Positions 16,406 through 25,958 of a DNA stretch of 64,000 nt are shown piece after piece; the stretch's first letter is position 1; each line of letters opens with the position of its first letter. The position numbers were made by a program, and so were the translations under genes. The stretch is from Psychrobacillus sp. OK028. GTDB taxonomy: Bacteria; Bacillota; Bacilli; Bacillales_A; Planococcaceae. The stretch is taken from positions 467,515-531,514 of the forward strand of contig NZ_FNHY01000002.1 in assembly GCF_900103605.1 (NCBI RefSeq), given 5' to 3'. The notes beneath the pieces were generated by a model. That model did no database searches. It was not told the DNA's origin and was given only the letters and a program-made list of their open reading frames with translations.

Positions 16406-18043
16406 ATGAGTATTTTTATTGGAGGAGCATGGCCATACGCAAACGGCTCGTTGCACTTAGGTCATATAGCCGCATTATTACCAGGGGATATACTTGCAAG
16501 GTATTTTAGATTAAAGGGGGAGGATGTACTATATGTTTCGGGAAGTGATTGTAACGGCACTCCTATTTCTATACGGGCGAATAAGGAAGGAATTGCGGTA
16601 AAAGAGGTAGCCGATAGATACCATGCTGAATTTGAAAGTTCTTTCCAGCGGTTGGGGTTTTCGTATGACCTCTATACGCGAACAGACAGTGGGAATCATC
16701 ACCAAGTAGTAAAGGAACTATTTTTAAAACTTTTTGATAATGGATTTATTTATAAGAAAGAAATAGAACAGACCTATTGTGAGGTAGACAAACAATTTTT
16801 ACCAGATAGATATGTAGAAGGGAAATGCCCAAATTGTGGAAGTAAGGCTCGTGGTGATCAATGTGATAATTGTTCGAAAATATTAGATCCATTAGATTTA
16901 ATCGACCGAACGTGTAAGCTTTGTGGTAGTGAACCGACAATCCGTAAAACGGAGCACTTTTATTTTGCTTTGAGTGCTTTTCAAGAGCAGCTAGAAAATT
17001 ATGTCCATGAGGCGAAAGTTAATGGATTATGGCGAGAAAATGCAATTCAATTATCGGAGCGTTACTTAAAGGAAGGGCTGTTAGATCGAGCGGCTTCTAG
17101 AGATCTTCCGAATGGAGTAAGTATTCCAGTGAAGGGATATGAAGAAAAGAAAGTATATGTGTGGATAGAAGCAGTAGCCGGATATTATTCAGCAAGTAAA
17201 GAGTGGGAAAAGAAAAATAAGAAAGAAGATAAGTCATTTTGGACAGCAGAAACAATCTCTTATTATGTCCATGGAAAAGATAATATTCCATTCCATTCAC
17301 TCATTTGGTCAGCAATATTATTAGGGATTAACAATCCTGCCTTACCAACACATATTATTTCCAATGAATACTTAACACTTGAAAAAAGAAAACTTTCTAC
17401 TAGTCAGAACTGGGCAGTTTGGATTCCAGATATTTTAGATAAGTATCATCCAGATTCACTTCGCTACTTTTTAACGATAAATGCTCCAGAAAACCGTGAT
17501 ACTGACTTCTCTTGGCGAGAATTCATATTTAGTCACAACTCAGAGTTGCTTGGAGCTTATGGAAATCTTGTGAATCGAACATTTAAATTCATCGAGAAAT
17601 TCTTTGAAGGAAATATACCAGCAAGTAATTTATCTAAAGAAATAATACAACAAACAGAAAAATTATATGAAGAGGTAGGAAAGCTATTAGAAGATGGCCA
17701 GGTTAAGCTAGCATTAGAAACAATATTTCTTTATATCCGAAAGGGAAATAAATATTTTGATGCTCAAAAGCCGTGGGTTCAAATAAAAGAACAGGAACTA
17801 TATTGTAAAGACACTATTGCTACTTGTGTATACATTATTGGAAATGCAGCACAAATATTATCACCATTTCTGCCCTTTTCAAGCGAAGAAGTAAAAACCT
17901 ATCTCCATATAGATGAATTTTCATGGCAGGCTATTCATCCTAAACCAATCCAGTTACAAATGATCAAGCCTTTGTTTGAAAGAATTGATACTAGTGTAAT
18001 ACAAGAGGAGCTAAATCTTCTTCGAGAAAATGCTGAAGCTTAA
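16406..18043 (+). CDS. metG: Methionyl-tRNA synthetase, MetG type
   Basis: The 545-residue enzyme charges tRNA-Met. It has the class I signatures HLGH (17-20) and KLSTS (329-333), the latter a variant of KMSKS. The zinc-binding insertion has three CxxC pairs (Cys141/144, 153/156, 170/173), with CEVD where a fourth pair could be. It lacks the C-terminal tRNA-binding OB domain of long bacterial enzymes. B. subtilis MetS is longer and differs in this insertion. The type here resembles the alternative MetRS found in some Bacillus and streptococci. ATG 16406 follows AAGGAGG. Expression should be controlled by the T-box. Confidence 0.92.
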   Translation: MSIFIGGAWPYANGSLHLGHIAALLPGDILARYFRLKGEDVLYVSGSDCNGTPISIRANKEGIAVKEVADRYHAEFESSFQRLGFSYDLYTRTDSGNHHQVVKELFLKLFDNGFIYKKEIEQTYCEVDKQFLPDRYVEGKCPNCGSKARGDQCDNCSKILDPLDLIDRTCKLCGSEPTIRKTEHFYFALSAFQEQLENYVHEAKVNGLWRENAIQLSERYLKEGLLDRAASRDLPNGVSIPVKGYEEKKVYVWIEAVAGYYSASKEWEKKNKKEDKSFWTAETISYYVHGKDNIPFHSLIWSAILLGINNPALPTHIISNEYLTLEKRKLSTSQNWAVWIPDILDKYHPDSLRYFLTINAPENRDTDFSWREFIFSHNSELLGAYGNLVNRTFKFIEKFFEGNIPASNLSKEIIQQTEKLYEEVGKLLEDGQVKLALETIFLYIRKGNKYFDAQKPWVQIKEQELYCKDTIATCVYIIGNAAQILSPFLPFSSEEVKTYLHIDEFSWQAIHPKPIQLQMIKPLFERIDTSVIQEELNLLRENAEA

Positions 18044-18073
18044 ATGAGAAACCGTAAGTGTATTTGTCTACAA

Positions 18074-18140
18074 ATGTCGTCTTTAAGGAAGAGCAAAGCG
18101 TATATTTCTATTTTAACTAAGTCGGTAGTATAGTTGAAGA
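18074..18140 (+). repeat. Degenerate SR element
   Basis: CTTTAAGGAAGAGCAAAGC followed by an AT tract and TTTTAACTAAGTCGGTAGTA then TAGTTGAAG matches the order of the SR element with many changes. It lies directly upstream of the gene at 18196. Confidence 0.4.
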
Positions 18141-18195
18141 AGAAATACGAAGCGGAAGAAGCGTTTTGAAAGTGTAAAGAGAAGGAGGTTTATAC

Positions 18196-18672
18196 TTGCG
18201 AATTTTTTTAGTAACGGCTCTTTTGGTAATCACTTTGTCTATTATCTTTTTGGTTGCATTGAATACTGATGGTATGAACGAACAACAAACTTATAGAGAG
18301 TGCAATAAGAAAAATGAGACCATTTCTAAAAGTCATCAACATTATTTATTACAATTCGGTTGGCATATTAAATCAAAATGTAACACAAGCAAGGAGGTAG
18401 TAGATTATTACCCAGAGCTTATTTCGACTTTACAAAGTGGTGGATTAAATTTAGAACCGTATAATAAAAAAGGAAAAGAGGCTACAATAACTACTTATAC
18501 ACTTAAGGAAGAACAACAAAACGGAGATAAACTGTCCGCAACTATTTATGAAATAGATGGAAAATTAATAGGTGGTTATGGAACATTAGAAAACTGGGAT
18601 CCAGGGATTTTTTCTTTAAGCGAAAAAGAGCGACTAATTGAACAAGGGAACATAATGGGTAAGAATCCATAA
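18196..18672 (+). CDS. Membrane-anchored extracytoplasmic protein, DUF4830-like
   Basis: The 158-residue protein has an N-terminal signal anchor (FLVTALLVITLSIIFLVAL) and a polar exterior domain. It contains FGWHIKSKC near residue 55 and IDGKLIGGYGTLENWDPG near 124, which recalls DUF4830-type proteins of Bacillus; this match is tentative. Two cysteines (about 36 and 61) could pair outside the cell. TTG 18196 follows GAAGGAGG. It belongs to a group of small exported proteins near SR repeats. Confidence 0.5.
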   Translation: MRIFLVTALLVITLSIIFLVALNTDGMNEQQTYRECNKKNETISKSHQHYLLQFGWHIKSKCNTSKEVVDYYPELISTLQSGGLNLEPYNKKGKEATITTYTLKEEQQNGDKLSATIYEIDGKLIGGYGTLENWDPGIFSLSEKERLIEQGNIMGKNP

Positions 18673-18707
18673 TTTTTGAGTAACTGAATATTAAAGATTG
18701 ATTAAAT

Positions 18708-18741
18708 GTGAAGGAGTCAGCAGTTTACTTAAACAAGAAAA
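18708..18741 (+). repeat. Partial SR element (3' arm)
   Basis: GCAGTTTACTTAAACAAGA resembles the 3' half of the SR element (GCAGTTTAGTTGAACAAG). Confidence 0.35.
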
Positions 18742-18782
18742 TAATGAAATTGGTCGTAAGATAGTCAAATTGGAGATTAATG

Positions 18783-19010
18783 ATGAAAACAATTAGATAT
18801 ATTTTAGGAATTATAGTGTTTTCTTTATCGGGTTATATGTTATTAACTAATGAATATGGAATATTGCCTTATACACTATTTCTCTTAGGGTTAATGGTTT
18901 TAATTCAAGGAATTAGTGAAATTCAAGAAAAACGAAAAGTAATTGGTATTATTTCTATGCTATCGGCTGGATTTGGTTTATTTATCGGTTTGTACATTTT
19001 ATTAAGCTAA
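18783..19010 (+). CDS. DUF3953 small membrane protein (YczI-like)
   Basis: The 75-residue protein has the arrangement of DUF3953 proteins such as B. subtilis YczI: a first helix with ILGIIVFSLSGYMLL, a second GILPYTLFLLGLMVLIQGIS, the conserved basic turn EIQEKRKVIG and a third helix ending in YILLS. Function is unknown. ATG 18783 is preferred over 18780 because GGAG lies seven bases upstream. It is followed on the same strand by another small membrane protein gene. Confidence 0.7.
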   Translation: MKTIRYILGIIVFSLSGYMLLTNEYGILPYTLFLLGLMVLIQGISEIQEKRKVIGIISMLSAGFGLFIGLYILLS

Positions 19011-19068
19011 TGGTTGATTTATTTTAAGAATTGTTAGATTCATTATTATAAAAGGAAGAGAGGGTAAA

Positions 19069-19248
19069 ATGGAATTTACATACTTTTTAGCAGCGTTATT
19101 ATTTTCGATACTATGGTTTCTTAATTTAGTCCAACTATTAGAAAAATTAAAGCAAGGAAAAGACATACATAATCAAAAATTACTAGGTTGTGTATGGAGC
19201 GTTGGATTAGCTTTTTCTTTTATTTGTTCTATAGCAATTTTTAACTAA
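19069..19248 (+). CDS. 59-residue two-span membrane protein
   Basis: ATG 19069 follows AGAGAGGG and opens a 59-codon frame. The first helix is TYFLAALLFSILWFLNLVQL, then a basic, polar loop (EKLKQGKDIHNQK) and a second helix (VWSVGLAFSFICSIAIF). The clean ribosome site and topology, together with similar small genes on either side, suggest a real gene. I do not recognise its family. It ends about 85 bases before a strong terminator. Confidence 0.6.
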   Translation: MEFTYFLAALLFSILWFLNLVQLLEKLKQGKDIHNQKLLGCVWSVGLAFSFICSIAIFN

Positions 19249-19333
19249 CAGGTTTAGACTATCTCGCCAGTGCTGTTTTGTATACTGAAATCAGAATCAA
19301 GCAGTGTTAATGAGTGTTTAATACCTGAAAAAG

Positions 19334-19377
19334 AAACCATGCGAAGTGAAAAAATCACTTCGTATGGTTTTTTTATT
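19334..19377 (+). terminator. Terminator after the small membrane genes
   Basis: AAACCATGCGAAGTGA (19334-19349) pairs with TCACTTCGTATGGTTT (19355-19370) with one mismatch, then TTTTTATTT. Confidence 0.85.
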
Positions 19378-19656
19378 TATACTACGATTCTGAAGAAATA
19401 GTATTGAAGGTTATTATTATTTGGTGTAAAATTACACTAACAGGTATAATTTGTTACTTTTTAGAAAGATTAGAATAACAATAAAAAAGTTATTTATCTA
19501 ATTATGTCTCCCAATCGGGCAGGTGTAATTAGGAGGATTACTAGTTGTTAAGTTATTTGTTTGTCACTGGCATTTAAAAGGTGAAAAACTCAATTAACGA
19601 AAGGTATGTTGCATAAGTATTAATGTGATAATTTGTAAAAAAGGAAGTGTTGGATC

Positions 19657-20049
19657 ATGCGAAAGAAAAAGACAATAACCATATTGACCATACTTGTATT
19701 TATTTTAATTGGAAGTGTGTCAAATTGGTATGTGAATTTTCCAGCTTATGAAAAATTAGCGGAAGAACGGATCGATACGTACATGGCAGCTCAAGGTATC
19801 GATAAAAATAAAGTGTCGAAAAAGTATTCTCATAAAAATTATGAACAAGGTAGATGGTCAATTTATTATGAATTTGATGAAGAAGGTATTTCATATCATT
19901 ATGAATATGACAAATCGAGTGATAGTATCCTCTTATTAATTCGTTATAGAGGTGTTCCAATTGAAATTATTAAAAAAGATGTGAAATATCCAGCATTTGA
20001 CAAAGGTTGGACTGCATTTGATGAAAGCGGAAATATTGTTCTAAAATAA
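19657..20049 (+). CDS. DUF3139-like membrane-anchored protein
   Basis: The 130-residue protein has a basic start, one signal-anchor helix (ILTILVFILIGSVSNWYVN) and an exterior domain rich in tyrosine and charged residues, with RWSIYYEFDEEGISYHYEY in its middle. This pattern fits the DUF3139 family of Bacillus and relatives, of unknown function. ATG 19657 lies after AAAAGGAAGTG. The 279 bases upstream contain no convincing gene; a short frame behind AGGAGG at 19541 stops after ten codons. A partial SR copy follows the gene. Confidence 0.6.
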   Translation: MRKKKTITILTILVFILIGSVSNWYVNFPAYEKLAEERIDTYMAAQGIDKNKVSKKYSHKNYEQGRWSIYYEFDEEGISYHYEYDKSSDSILLLIRYRGVPIEIIKKDVKYPAFDKGWTAFDESGNIVLK

Positions 20050-20086
20050 CGATATTTCAAAAAGAGTTTTAAAAATTATCTACTAT

Positions 20087-20112
20087 TATTGAACGAACGG
20101 GTGCTTTAGTAA
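20087..20112 (+). repeat. Partial SR element (5' part)
   Basis: TTGAACGAACGGGTGCTTTA matches the 5' part of the SR element; the remainder has diverged. Confidence 0.35.
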
Positions 20113-20155
20113 AAAAATGTACATTAAAACATAATGAGCTTGGAGATACATTGAG

Positions 20156-20182
20156 GAAAAAACACCGCCTAAGCAGCGGTGT
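20156..20182 (-). terminator. Terminator of the symporter gene
   Basis: On the minus strand ACACCGCTGCTTAGGCGGTG is followed by TTTTTTT. Confidence 0.8.
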
Positions 20183-20202
20183 CCAATAATTTAAATTCTA
20201 AG

Positions 20203-21147
20203 CTATTTATTTTTGGGAATAGTACTTTTTGTAATGACCTTGCTAAATATGGAGGCCAAAACCTGTTGAAATAACATACCGAATACTACAGGCATTGCTA
20301 CTTTACTTGGAAAATAGGTCGTGGCAATAATTACCCCTATTGCAATGTTTCGCATTCCTCCTGTAAATACAAAAGTAATCATTTGTGGATAGTCCTTTAA
20401 AATATAACGACCAATGAGTAAGGAGAAACCATAGCCTGAAACAGCAAATAAAAGCACTAAGAATAAGACAGAAATTAACTGTGTGTTGAAATCTTTTAAA
20501 TATGGAGAGATCACACTACTATTTATCATAATAACTGCAAACAAACACAGCTTTGAAAAAGGAGCAAGTTTCTTTCCAAATTTCTTTGGTATTTCCCCTT
20601 TTGAAAGTTCATTCACCGTTATACCTAAAATAGTGGGCAACACAATCATTAAAAATAAATTAAGGATTAGTGATGCAACATCTAAATGAATTTTTTCTCC
20701 TGAAACTATATGGAGCATTAAAGGCATGACAAACGGAGAGAGTAGAGTGTCTATTAATATAATAGATAAGCCTAACGGCAAGTTTCCTTTGCAAATATTT
20801 ATCCAAATAACACTTGTTACACCGGTGGGAACAGCAACCGATAATACAAAACCAACAGTCAATAAATGGTCATCGAATATGACAGTGGATAAGAAATAAA
20901 CCCATAAAGGCATTAATAGGTGAAGAAAAACAATGGTGAATAAAATGAGTACTGGATGTTTAACGAAAATTTTAACGTCTTTAAATTTCATGCTTAAGCT
21001 TCCTGCAAATGTCATGAAAGCAAAAAGCCATGATACAAGAAATAATAAATTTTGCCCAATACTTTCTAATAATACCCCTAAAACCAAACTGAGAGGGGTC
21101 AAGATAGCAATGTATTTTTGGAGGAATACGTTTAGTTTATCTAACAC
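20203..21147 (-). CDS. Bile acid:sodium symporter family transporter
   Basis: The 314-residue membrane protein has nine or ten hydrophobic helices and the family's landmarks: GSLSMKFKD after the second helix, VPTGVTSVIW near residue 108 and FVFTGGMRNIAIGVII near 260, close to the sodium-binding crossover region. It resembles B. subtilis YocS. Relatives move organic anions such as bile acids or pantoate with sodium; this substrate is not known. The start is GTG 21147 with AAGAAGGTC upstream on the minus strand. It is transcribed alone. Confidence 0.8.
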   Translation of the reverse strand: MLDKLNVFLQKYIAILTPLSLVLGVLLESIGQNLLFLVSWLFAFMTFAGSLSMKFKDVKIFVKHPVLILFTIVFLHLLMPLWVYFLSTVIFDDHLLTVGFVLSVAVPTGVTSVIWINICKGNLPLGLSIILIDTLLSPFVMPLMLHIVSGEKIHLDVASLILNLFLMIVLPTILGITVNELSKGEIPKKFGKKLAPFSKLCLFAVIMINSSVISPYLKDFNTQLISVLFLVLLFAVSGYGFSLLIGRYILKDYPQMITFVFTGGMRNIAIGVIIATTYFPSKVAMPVVFGMLFQQVLASIFSKVITKSTIPKNK

Positions 21148-21299
21148 AAAAAGACCTTCTTTTAAAAAAATGTATTAAAAAATATAGAGCAAATAATAGA
21201 CAAGCTTTCTTGAAGTTAATAATTCCCTGTATATTACACAGTATAGTGAAGCACTAGTTTTGCGTTACATGGATCGCAAATGTTCAAAATACAATGTGC

Positions 21300-22862
21300 T
21301 TATTTCTTAACAATCGTATAGTTGATACTCAAAAAAGGAATGGCAAAGATTTTCATCCGATGTTTAGCATTAAGTAGTCCGTCAGGTAATTCTTCGATTA
21401 AAAACTGCTCTTGAAGTGGCAGCTTAAAAACAAACTTACGAATCGATAAGTAAATTCCTGTATCAAAAGAATAACCACCTCGACTTGTTAATAGCAGATT
21501 TCCATTGTTTAGCTCTTGCAGTTCAAGTATGCCAATCATTGATGAGAATGGGAGCGGCAATGCAATATTCATATATGTTTTCTCGCCTTTTTCATGTAAG
21601 GAATATAAGGCGACAAAAATAACGTTAGATTCTATTTTACGAAGCCATGCCCTAGTCTTATAACGACTATCTTCAACAGCTATAATATCGCCAATCATCT
21701 CCATTTTTCTAGAAGAATAGGGTAGATTCAACTGTTGGATTTTTTGACTAATAACTCCATAGACAGTGGCAAAAGGCTTAAACCATGTATGCCAATGTAC
21801 TTCAGAAAACAATTGGTATTGTTTAGTATTTTCATAGAAGTCGATAATTCCAGGCTTCACATTTTTCTTATTAACATATATATCCATATTATCTACAAGT
21901 CCATTGTAGGTCTCGGTCCCTTTGTTACGTTCTAGTATTTGTTCGCCAATAACAAATTTCCCTCTAATATGGCTTATCGGAAAATTCCACTTTTCGTAGG
22001 AAGGAGCAGGTGTCCAAATTGACCAACCAATTACACCCCCTAATCCGAATAACAAACAATTTAAAAAACCGTGAAACTTCAACATAAACGCAATGCTTAC
22101 TTGAAATACACCAAAAGCATTTCCAACCGCATAGAGTAAAGAGAAAATAATTGTAATACATAATGCACTAAACGAAATTAAAACTAGACTTTTTTGAAGC
22201 AGTCCTTTAAAAGGAATTTTAAACGCAATAACGATAAAACCATAAATACCAATAATGTATAAAAGGACAGCCATTAATTCAAGCCAAGGTGAAAATGTAA
22301 TACCTGCTGCAACTATTAATGGTGAGACCAAAATAATCGAAGTAAAAACACGATAACTCTTATGTTTATAAACTCTCCCGACAAATCCTACAAAAATAGG
22401 TAATAGAAAAGAAGAATAATGAAAATGAATTGCTGTCAGCCAAGTTAACATAGGGGAGAAGCTAGTATCAATCCCTACTTCGAAAGCAAAAAACCAAATC
22501 CCTCCCAGGAATAAATACATGAGCCCAACATCTATTGAAAACTCCTCTAAATATGCAAAGCCTCTTTGAAGAAAACGACCAAATCCATATATCGCAATAG
22601 CAAGTGTAAACAGTAAATATAAGAAAGCTAGTGCAATGTCAAAGCTAGTTTCATTTGTTACTTGCAGTACAACAACTGAAAAAATAGCGGGAAGGACAAA
22701 ATAATATATTCTGAGTTTTACTTTAATAATAAGTTGTAAAGTTAATGGGACAAACAAAATCTGCGCTATTGACAGCATCAAAAAATACCAAGGGTTTACA
22801 GTAAAAAATGCAGTCACAGCGAACAAAATAATATGTATCCCAACAAGCCACTTAAAAATCAT
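21300..22862 (-). CDS. yndJ: YndJ-like membrane protein
   Basis: About 520 residues: an N-terminal part with roughly ten hydrophobic helices (to about residue 310) followed by a soluble C-terminal domain of about 200 residues. Order, size and neighbours match B. subtilis YndJ, whose function is unknown. The ATG at 22862 overlaps the end of yndH by 11 bases; AAGGGAG is 12 bases upstream, a rather long spacing. A TTG at 22889 is in frame but lacks a ribosome site. It is the last gene of the yndG-yndH-yndJ cluster. Confidence 0.75.
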   Translation of the reverse strand: MIFKWLVGIHIILFAVTAFFTVNPWYFLMLSIAQILFVPLTLQLIIKVKLRIYYFVLPAIFSVVVLQVTNETSFDIALAFLYLLFTLAIAIYGFGRFLQRGFAYLEEFSIDVGLMYLFLGGIWFFAFEVGIDTSFSPMLTWLTAIHFHYSSFLLPIFVGFVGRVYKHKSYRVFTSIILVSPLIVAAGITFSPWLELMAVLLYIIGIYGFIVIAFKIPFKGLLQKSLVLISFSALCITIIFSLLYAVGNAFGVFQVSIAFMLKFHGFLNCLLFGLGGVIGWSIWTPAPSYEKWNFPISHIRGKFVIGEQILERNKGTETYNGLVDNMDIYVNKKNVKPGIIDFYENTKQYQLFSEVHWHTWFKPFATVYGVISQKIQQLNLPYSSRKMEMIGDIIAVEDSRYKTRAWLRKIESNVIFVALYSLHEKGEKTYMNIALPLPFSSMIGILELQELNNGNLLLTSRGGYSFDTGIYLSIRKFVFKLPLQEQFLIEELPDGLLNAKHRMKIFAIPFLSINYTIVKK

Positions 22863-23463
22863 CAGATTGGAATTCTCCCTTATATTCAAATAAAGTACCG
22901 ATCAATGGGTTCGTAATTAATACTTGTATATAAAAAGCTTCATTTTCTTCCATATAGCATTCTTTGACTAAAACATTTCCTTGGAACATTTTTGGAATGG
23001 GGAGTTCCCATTTTCCCAACACAATTCGTTGTTTTTGAGATTCGATCCTTAGATGACCTTGATCTGTAACTTTAAAAGTCAACTCAGAGTAAAAGAGACT
23101 AGGCTCACCTAGGTAGTCCTTCACTATCTGCTTATTTTTATCTAAAGTCATAAGAGCATTAAAATCTCTGTTACAATTTTGGAAATAAAACCTTCTTTCC
23201 CAGTGAACCTGTTTCTCCCCATTAGGACCAATTTGTTGTTCATTGATAATATGAAAAGGTATATTATTGCCATGTTCAGGAAACAAAAACTTTCTGCGTG
23301 CAGCAAACATTTGGAAAGGATATAACCATTTGGGACCACTAGTTATTTTATACATCACTCCAGTTGCCTTAAAGGATTTAACTTCTTCAAATCCATATCT
23401 ATTTTGAAGCATTGGTTGCAACTTATAAAATTGTTCTCCAAGAATTTCTTTATAAATGGACAT
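22852..23463 (-). CDS. yndH: DUF4166 protein, YndH-like
   Basis: The 203-residue soluble protein carries YKITSGPKWLYPFQMFAARR near the N-terminus and WERRFYFQN near residue 90, and its size fits YndH (DUF4166). It lies between yndG and yndJ, as in B. subtilis. Function is unknown; a lipid-binding or SRPBCC-associated role is only a guess. ATG 23463 is chosen because AAGGTG sits seven bases upstream; a TTG at 23469 is also in frame. Confidence 0.75.
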   Translation of the reverse strand: MSIYKEILGEQFYKLQPMLQNRYGFEEVKSFKATGVMYKITSGPKWLYPFQMFAARRKFLFPEHGNNIPFHIINEQQIGPNGEKQVHWERRFYFQNCNRDFNALMTLDKNKQIVKDYLGEPSLFYSELTFKVTDQGHLRIESQKQRIVLGKWELPIPKMFQGNVLVKECYMEENEAFYIQVLITNPLIGTLFEYKGEFQSDDF

Positions 23464-23474
23464 ATACAAGCACC

Positions 23475-24377
23475 TTACCTTACGCGATTACAGCTTCTCG
23501 CTGTGGGGATATCTTTGCTAGATAACAAGCCAATGATCGTTAGAACAATTAAAGATAAATTAAATGTTGCCGGATTGAACGGATGTGAAAGTACCGAAGA
23601 GTCGGCAGTTATTGCAAAAATGGTTAGCAGTGGAAGTAATACTAATTGCAATCTTAGTAATCTCCTTTTATTTCGGTAAAGAATCCATATTAAGCCGAAG
23701 ATAATCTCTATAATACCTATGACTGCGACAACATTATGGGCATCGTTTAGCTTGAGAGGAAGCAAAGCACTAGTCAAGGCGACTTCTTCTGGATGCATCA
23801 TGATTAATTTGGGTACTAATCCTTGATAAATCCAAACGAAAAAGAATTGAAAGGTAATAATCCAATGTGTAAAAAATCGAGTAAATTGCGTTGACGGAGT
23901 ATCTCCTTTTTCAAGCCATCTTTTTAACACATCAAAGCTTAATGCCGTTGCCCAGCCTATTACTGGTCTGAAAGTAATACTGTCCAGAAGTTTACCAAAA
24001 GCACCATATGCCGCATCGTAGTCGTATTGAGTGATAAACTTAGTGGTATTATTTTCGGGCACATACTTCCAATAACCTTTTCCTTCTTTAATAGGAGAAA
24101 GAAGATGATCCGTTCCGAAATGTAGGGACGATGTCCTTGAATCATCTTTTGCATGAAAAGTACCGACGCTTTTTCCCCAACCCTCTATAGCAAAACCAAA
24201 TCCTATATTTGTTTTATATTCAAAAAGTTGAGCTTCATTTTCTTCTTTTGGTAAATACGTAATAGAAGAAAAACGTAAATCCCATTGCTCGTGCAAGTTG
24301 GGATTCTGGGTAGCCTCCCATACACGTTCTATATTTTCATTGATGCTAATTTCTACATATATTGGTTTGTTTTTCAT
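23475..24377 (-). CDS. yndG: SRPBCC plus DoxX-like membrane protein, YndG-like
   Basis: The 300-residue protein is two domains: residues 1-150 form an SRPBCC/START-like lipid-binding domain (IYVEISINENIERVWEATQN at the start, WDLRFSSITYLP), and the rest is a four-helix DoxX-like membrane bundle. It corresponds to YndG of B. subtilis. The true start is ATG 24377, because AGAGGGGTG precedes it; the longer frame from 24404 would contain that ribosome site. It is the first gene of the cluster. Function is not established. Confidence 0.75.
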   Translation of the reverse strand: MKNKPIYVEISINENIERVWEATQNPNLHEQWDLRFSSITYLPKEENEAQLFEYKTNIGFGFAIEGWGKSVGTFHAKDDSRTSSLHFGTDHLLSPIKEGKGYWKYVPENNTTKFITQYDYDAAYGAFGKLLDSITFRPVIGWATALSFDVLKRWLEKGDTPSTQFTRFFTHWIITFQFFFVWIYQGLVPKLIMMHPEEVALTSALLPLKLNDAHNVVAVIGIIEIIFGLIWILYRNKRRLLRLQLVLLPLLTIFAITADSSVLSHPFNPATFNLSLIVLTIIGLLSSKDIPTARSCNRVR

Positions 24378-24465
24378 TATGCACCCCTCTGTTGAGAATA
24401 CCATAATAGAATAGAATTTTTACTTATAAATCTGCTAATCTCCAAATTTATATAGAATTCTTAGC

Positions 24466-24505
24466 AAAAAAAACACTCTTCACTATTAAAAGTGAAAAGT
24501 GCTTT
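24466..24505 (-). terminator. Terminator of the acidic lipoprotein gene
   Basis: On the minus strand AGCACTTTTCACT pairs with AGTGAAGAGTGTT and is followed by TTTTTT. Confidence 0.8.
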
Positions 24506-24508
24506 CGT

Positions 24509-24772
24509 TTAGTCATTCGCATCATCCGTTGAATCGTTTATTGAACCCTCATCCTGTGTTTCTGCATCCTCTTCTTCCTGTACATCATCTTCCTCTATTT
24601 TTTCTTCTTCATTATTTGCTTCGTTTTCTACACCCGTATCATTTTCTCCATCATCCTCTATCATTGGATCATTTACTTCGATATCTTCCACATCTGTATC
24701 GTCATCGCCACATGCTCCTAGTATTAGTAAAGAAGATAAAGCTAAAGGTAATGCAATCATTTTTGTTTTCAA
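24509..24772 (-). CDS. Small acidic lipoprotein
   Basis: The 87-residue product has a lipoprotein signal, ALSSLLILGAC, with Cys21 as the lipidated residue. The mature part of about 67 residues is almost entirely Asp, Glu, Asn and Thr, so it is very acidic and probably unstructured. Similar low-complexity lipoproteins occur widely in Bacillales without known function; cation binding is a guess. The start ATG 24772 has GGAGG upstream on the minus strand (AGGAGGAAATTATT). A terminator follows four bases after the stop. Confidence 0.7.
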   Translation of the reverse strand: MKTKMIALPLALSSLLILGACGDDDTDVEDIEVNDPMIEDDGENDTGVENEANNEEEKIEEDDVQEEEDAETQDEGSINDSTDDAND

Positions 24773-25214
24773 AATAATTTCCTCCTATAAATATTATTTT
24801 ATTGGTCTTAATATATATGTACCTCAATTTGGAGCACTTAAACTGTTAAAGTTATTTTATCTACTTAAAAAGCAAATGGGCTTACGTTTTAACATCAGTG
24901 CTATCATCAACAAACGTATGCTATAGAAATGAGATGATGATTTATTTAAGAATGTGTATTTATTTTTTTTATTGGTAGTTTTGAGGGAACTAATATGAAG
25001 TGGGCTTCATATACTTTAAAGACAAAATCTACTTTCCAAACATAATTAGCAGTTAATTAGCTTTTTTTTAACCTAAAAGTTTCCTTAAGGAAAGAATAAT
25101 GCGTGTAAGAAAGTATTGGTGCTTTTATCATTTTGAATAATGATGAATATCTCGGAAAAAAATTGCCCTTGTGCAAATTTCGGGCATTTAATATTAGCGG
25201 AGGAGGGGTTATTT
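24773..25214. other. Divergent control region before the manganese transporter
   Basis: This 442-base gap holds no convincing gene. ATATGAAG (24993-25000) and CTTCATAT (25005-25012) form a perfect inverted repeat. An MntR-like operator is at 25080-25093 (listed separately). An open frame runs from 25140 into the ATPase gene but has no ribosome site at its first ATG pair. Confidence 0.5.
25080..25093. promoter_or_regulatory. Probable MntR operator
   Basis: TTTCCTTAAGGAAA is a perfect 14-bp palindrome in the leader of a manganese transporter operon that includes mntR. It resembles the published B. subtilis MntR boxes, which have the form TTTGC-TTAAGGAAAC. Its location 135 bases before the ATPase start fits a promoter-proximal operator. 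Confidence 0.65.
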
Positions 25215-25958
25215 GTGAAGACAGCCATTGCAGTAAATGGATTATATGTGTCCTACTACGGTAGTGAGGCTTTGAAAAATGTTAGTTTCACAGTTGAAGA
25301 AGGGAATTTAGTGGGTATTATTGGGCCGAATGGTGCAGGGAAGTCAACATTATTAAAAGCATTATTGAACCTTATTCAAAAGGAAAAAGGGGAGATTGCG
25401 ATTCTAGGTAAGACGATTAAGGAAATGAGGACAAAAGTAGCTTATGTTCCACAACGAAGCAGCATTGATTGGGATTTTCCTATTACTGTTATTGATACTG
25501 TGCTACTCGGCACGTATCCAAAATTAGGTATATTTAAACGTCCGAAGAAAATAGACAAAGCATTTGCGCATGAATGTTTGGAAAAGGTAGGGATGACAGA
25601 ACTTCGTAATCGGCAAATTGGAGAACTTTCAGGCGGGCAGCAACAAAGAGTCTTTCTCGCAAGAGCATTGGCACAAAAGCCAGAAGTCTATTTACTTGAT
25701 GAACCATTTGTTGGTGTTGATGTTACGAGTGAAGAAACGATCATATCTATCTTGAAGCAACTTCGTGACATTGGAAAAACCGTAGTTGTTGTTCATCATG
25801 ATTTGAGTAAGGCAACTGCTTATTTCAATGAACTAATCCTTTTGAACAAAGAACTCATTGACTTTGGAGAGGTGGAGAAAGTGATTCGACCAGAAGTATT
25901 AGATAAGGCTTATAACAATCAATTCTCCTCTTTGACAAATCTGGAGGTGAAAGCATGA
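25215..25958 (+). CDS. mntB: Manganese ABC transporter, ATP-binding protein
   Basis: The 247-residue ATPase has Walker A GPNGAGKST, the signature LSGGQQQRVFLARAL, Walker B VYLLDEPFVGVD and the switch histidine in VVVHHDLSK. It belongs to the metal (Mn/Zn/Fe) TroB/MntB group and energises the permease encoded next. Start GTG 25215 is supported by GGAGGAGGGG just upstream; the longer frame from 25140 would add a cysteine-rich stretch not typical of the family. It overlaps the permease gene by four bases. Confidence 0.9.
   Translation: MKTAIAVNGLYVSYYGSEALKNVSFTVEEGNLVGIIGPNGAGKSTLLKALLNLIQKEKGEIAILGKTIKEMRTKVAYVPQRSSIDWDFPITVIDTVLLGTYPKLGIFKRPKKIDKAFAHECLEKVGMTELRNRQIGELSGGQQQRVFLARALAQKPEVYLLDEPFVGVDVTSEETIISILKQLRDIGKTVVVVHHDLSKATAYFNELILLNKELIDFGEVEKVIRPEVLDKAYNNQFSSLTNLEVKA

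Noticed and set aside
24499..24777. Plus-strand His/Leu/Pro-rich frame
   Set aside because: It is the antisense shadow of the acidic lipoprotein gene; Asp/Glu codons read backwards give His/Leu/Pro repeats.
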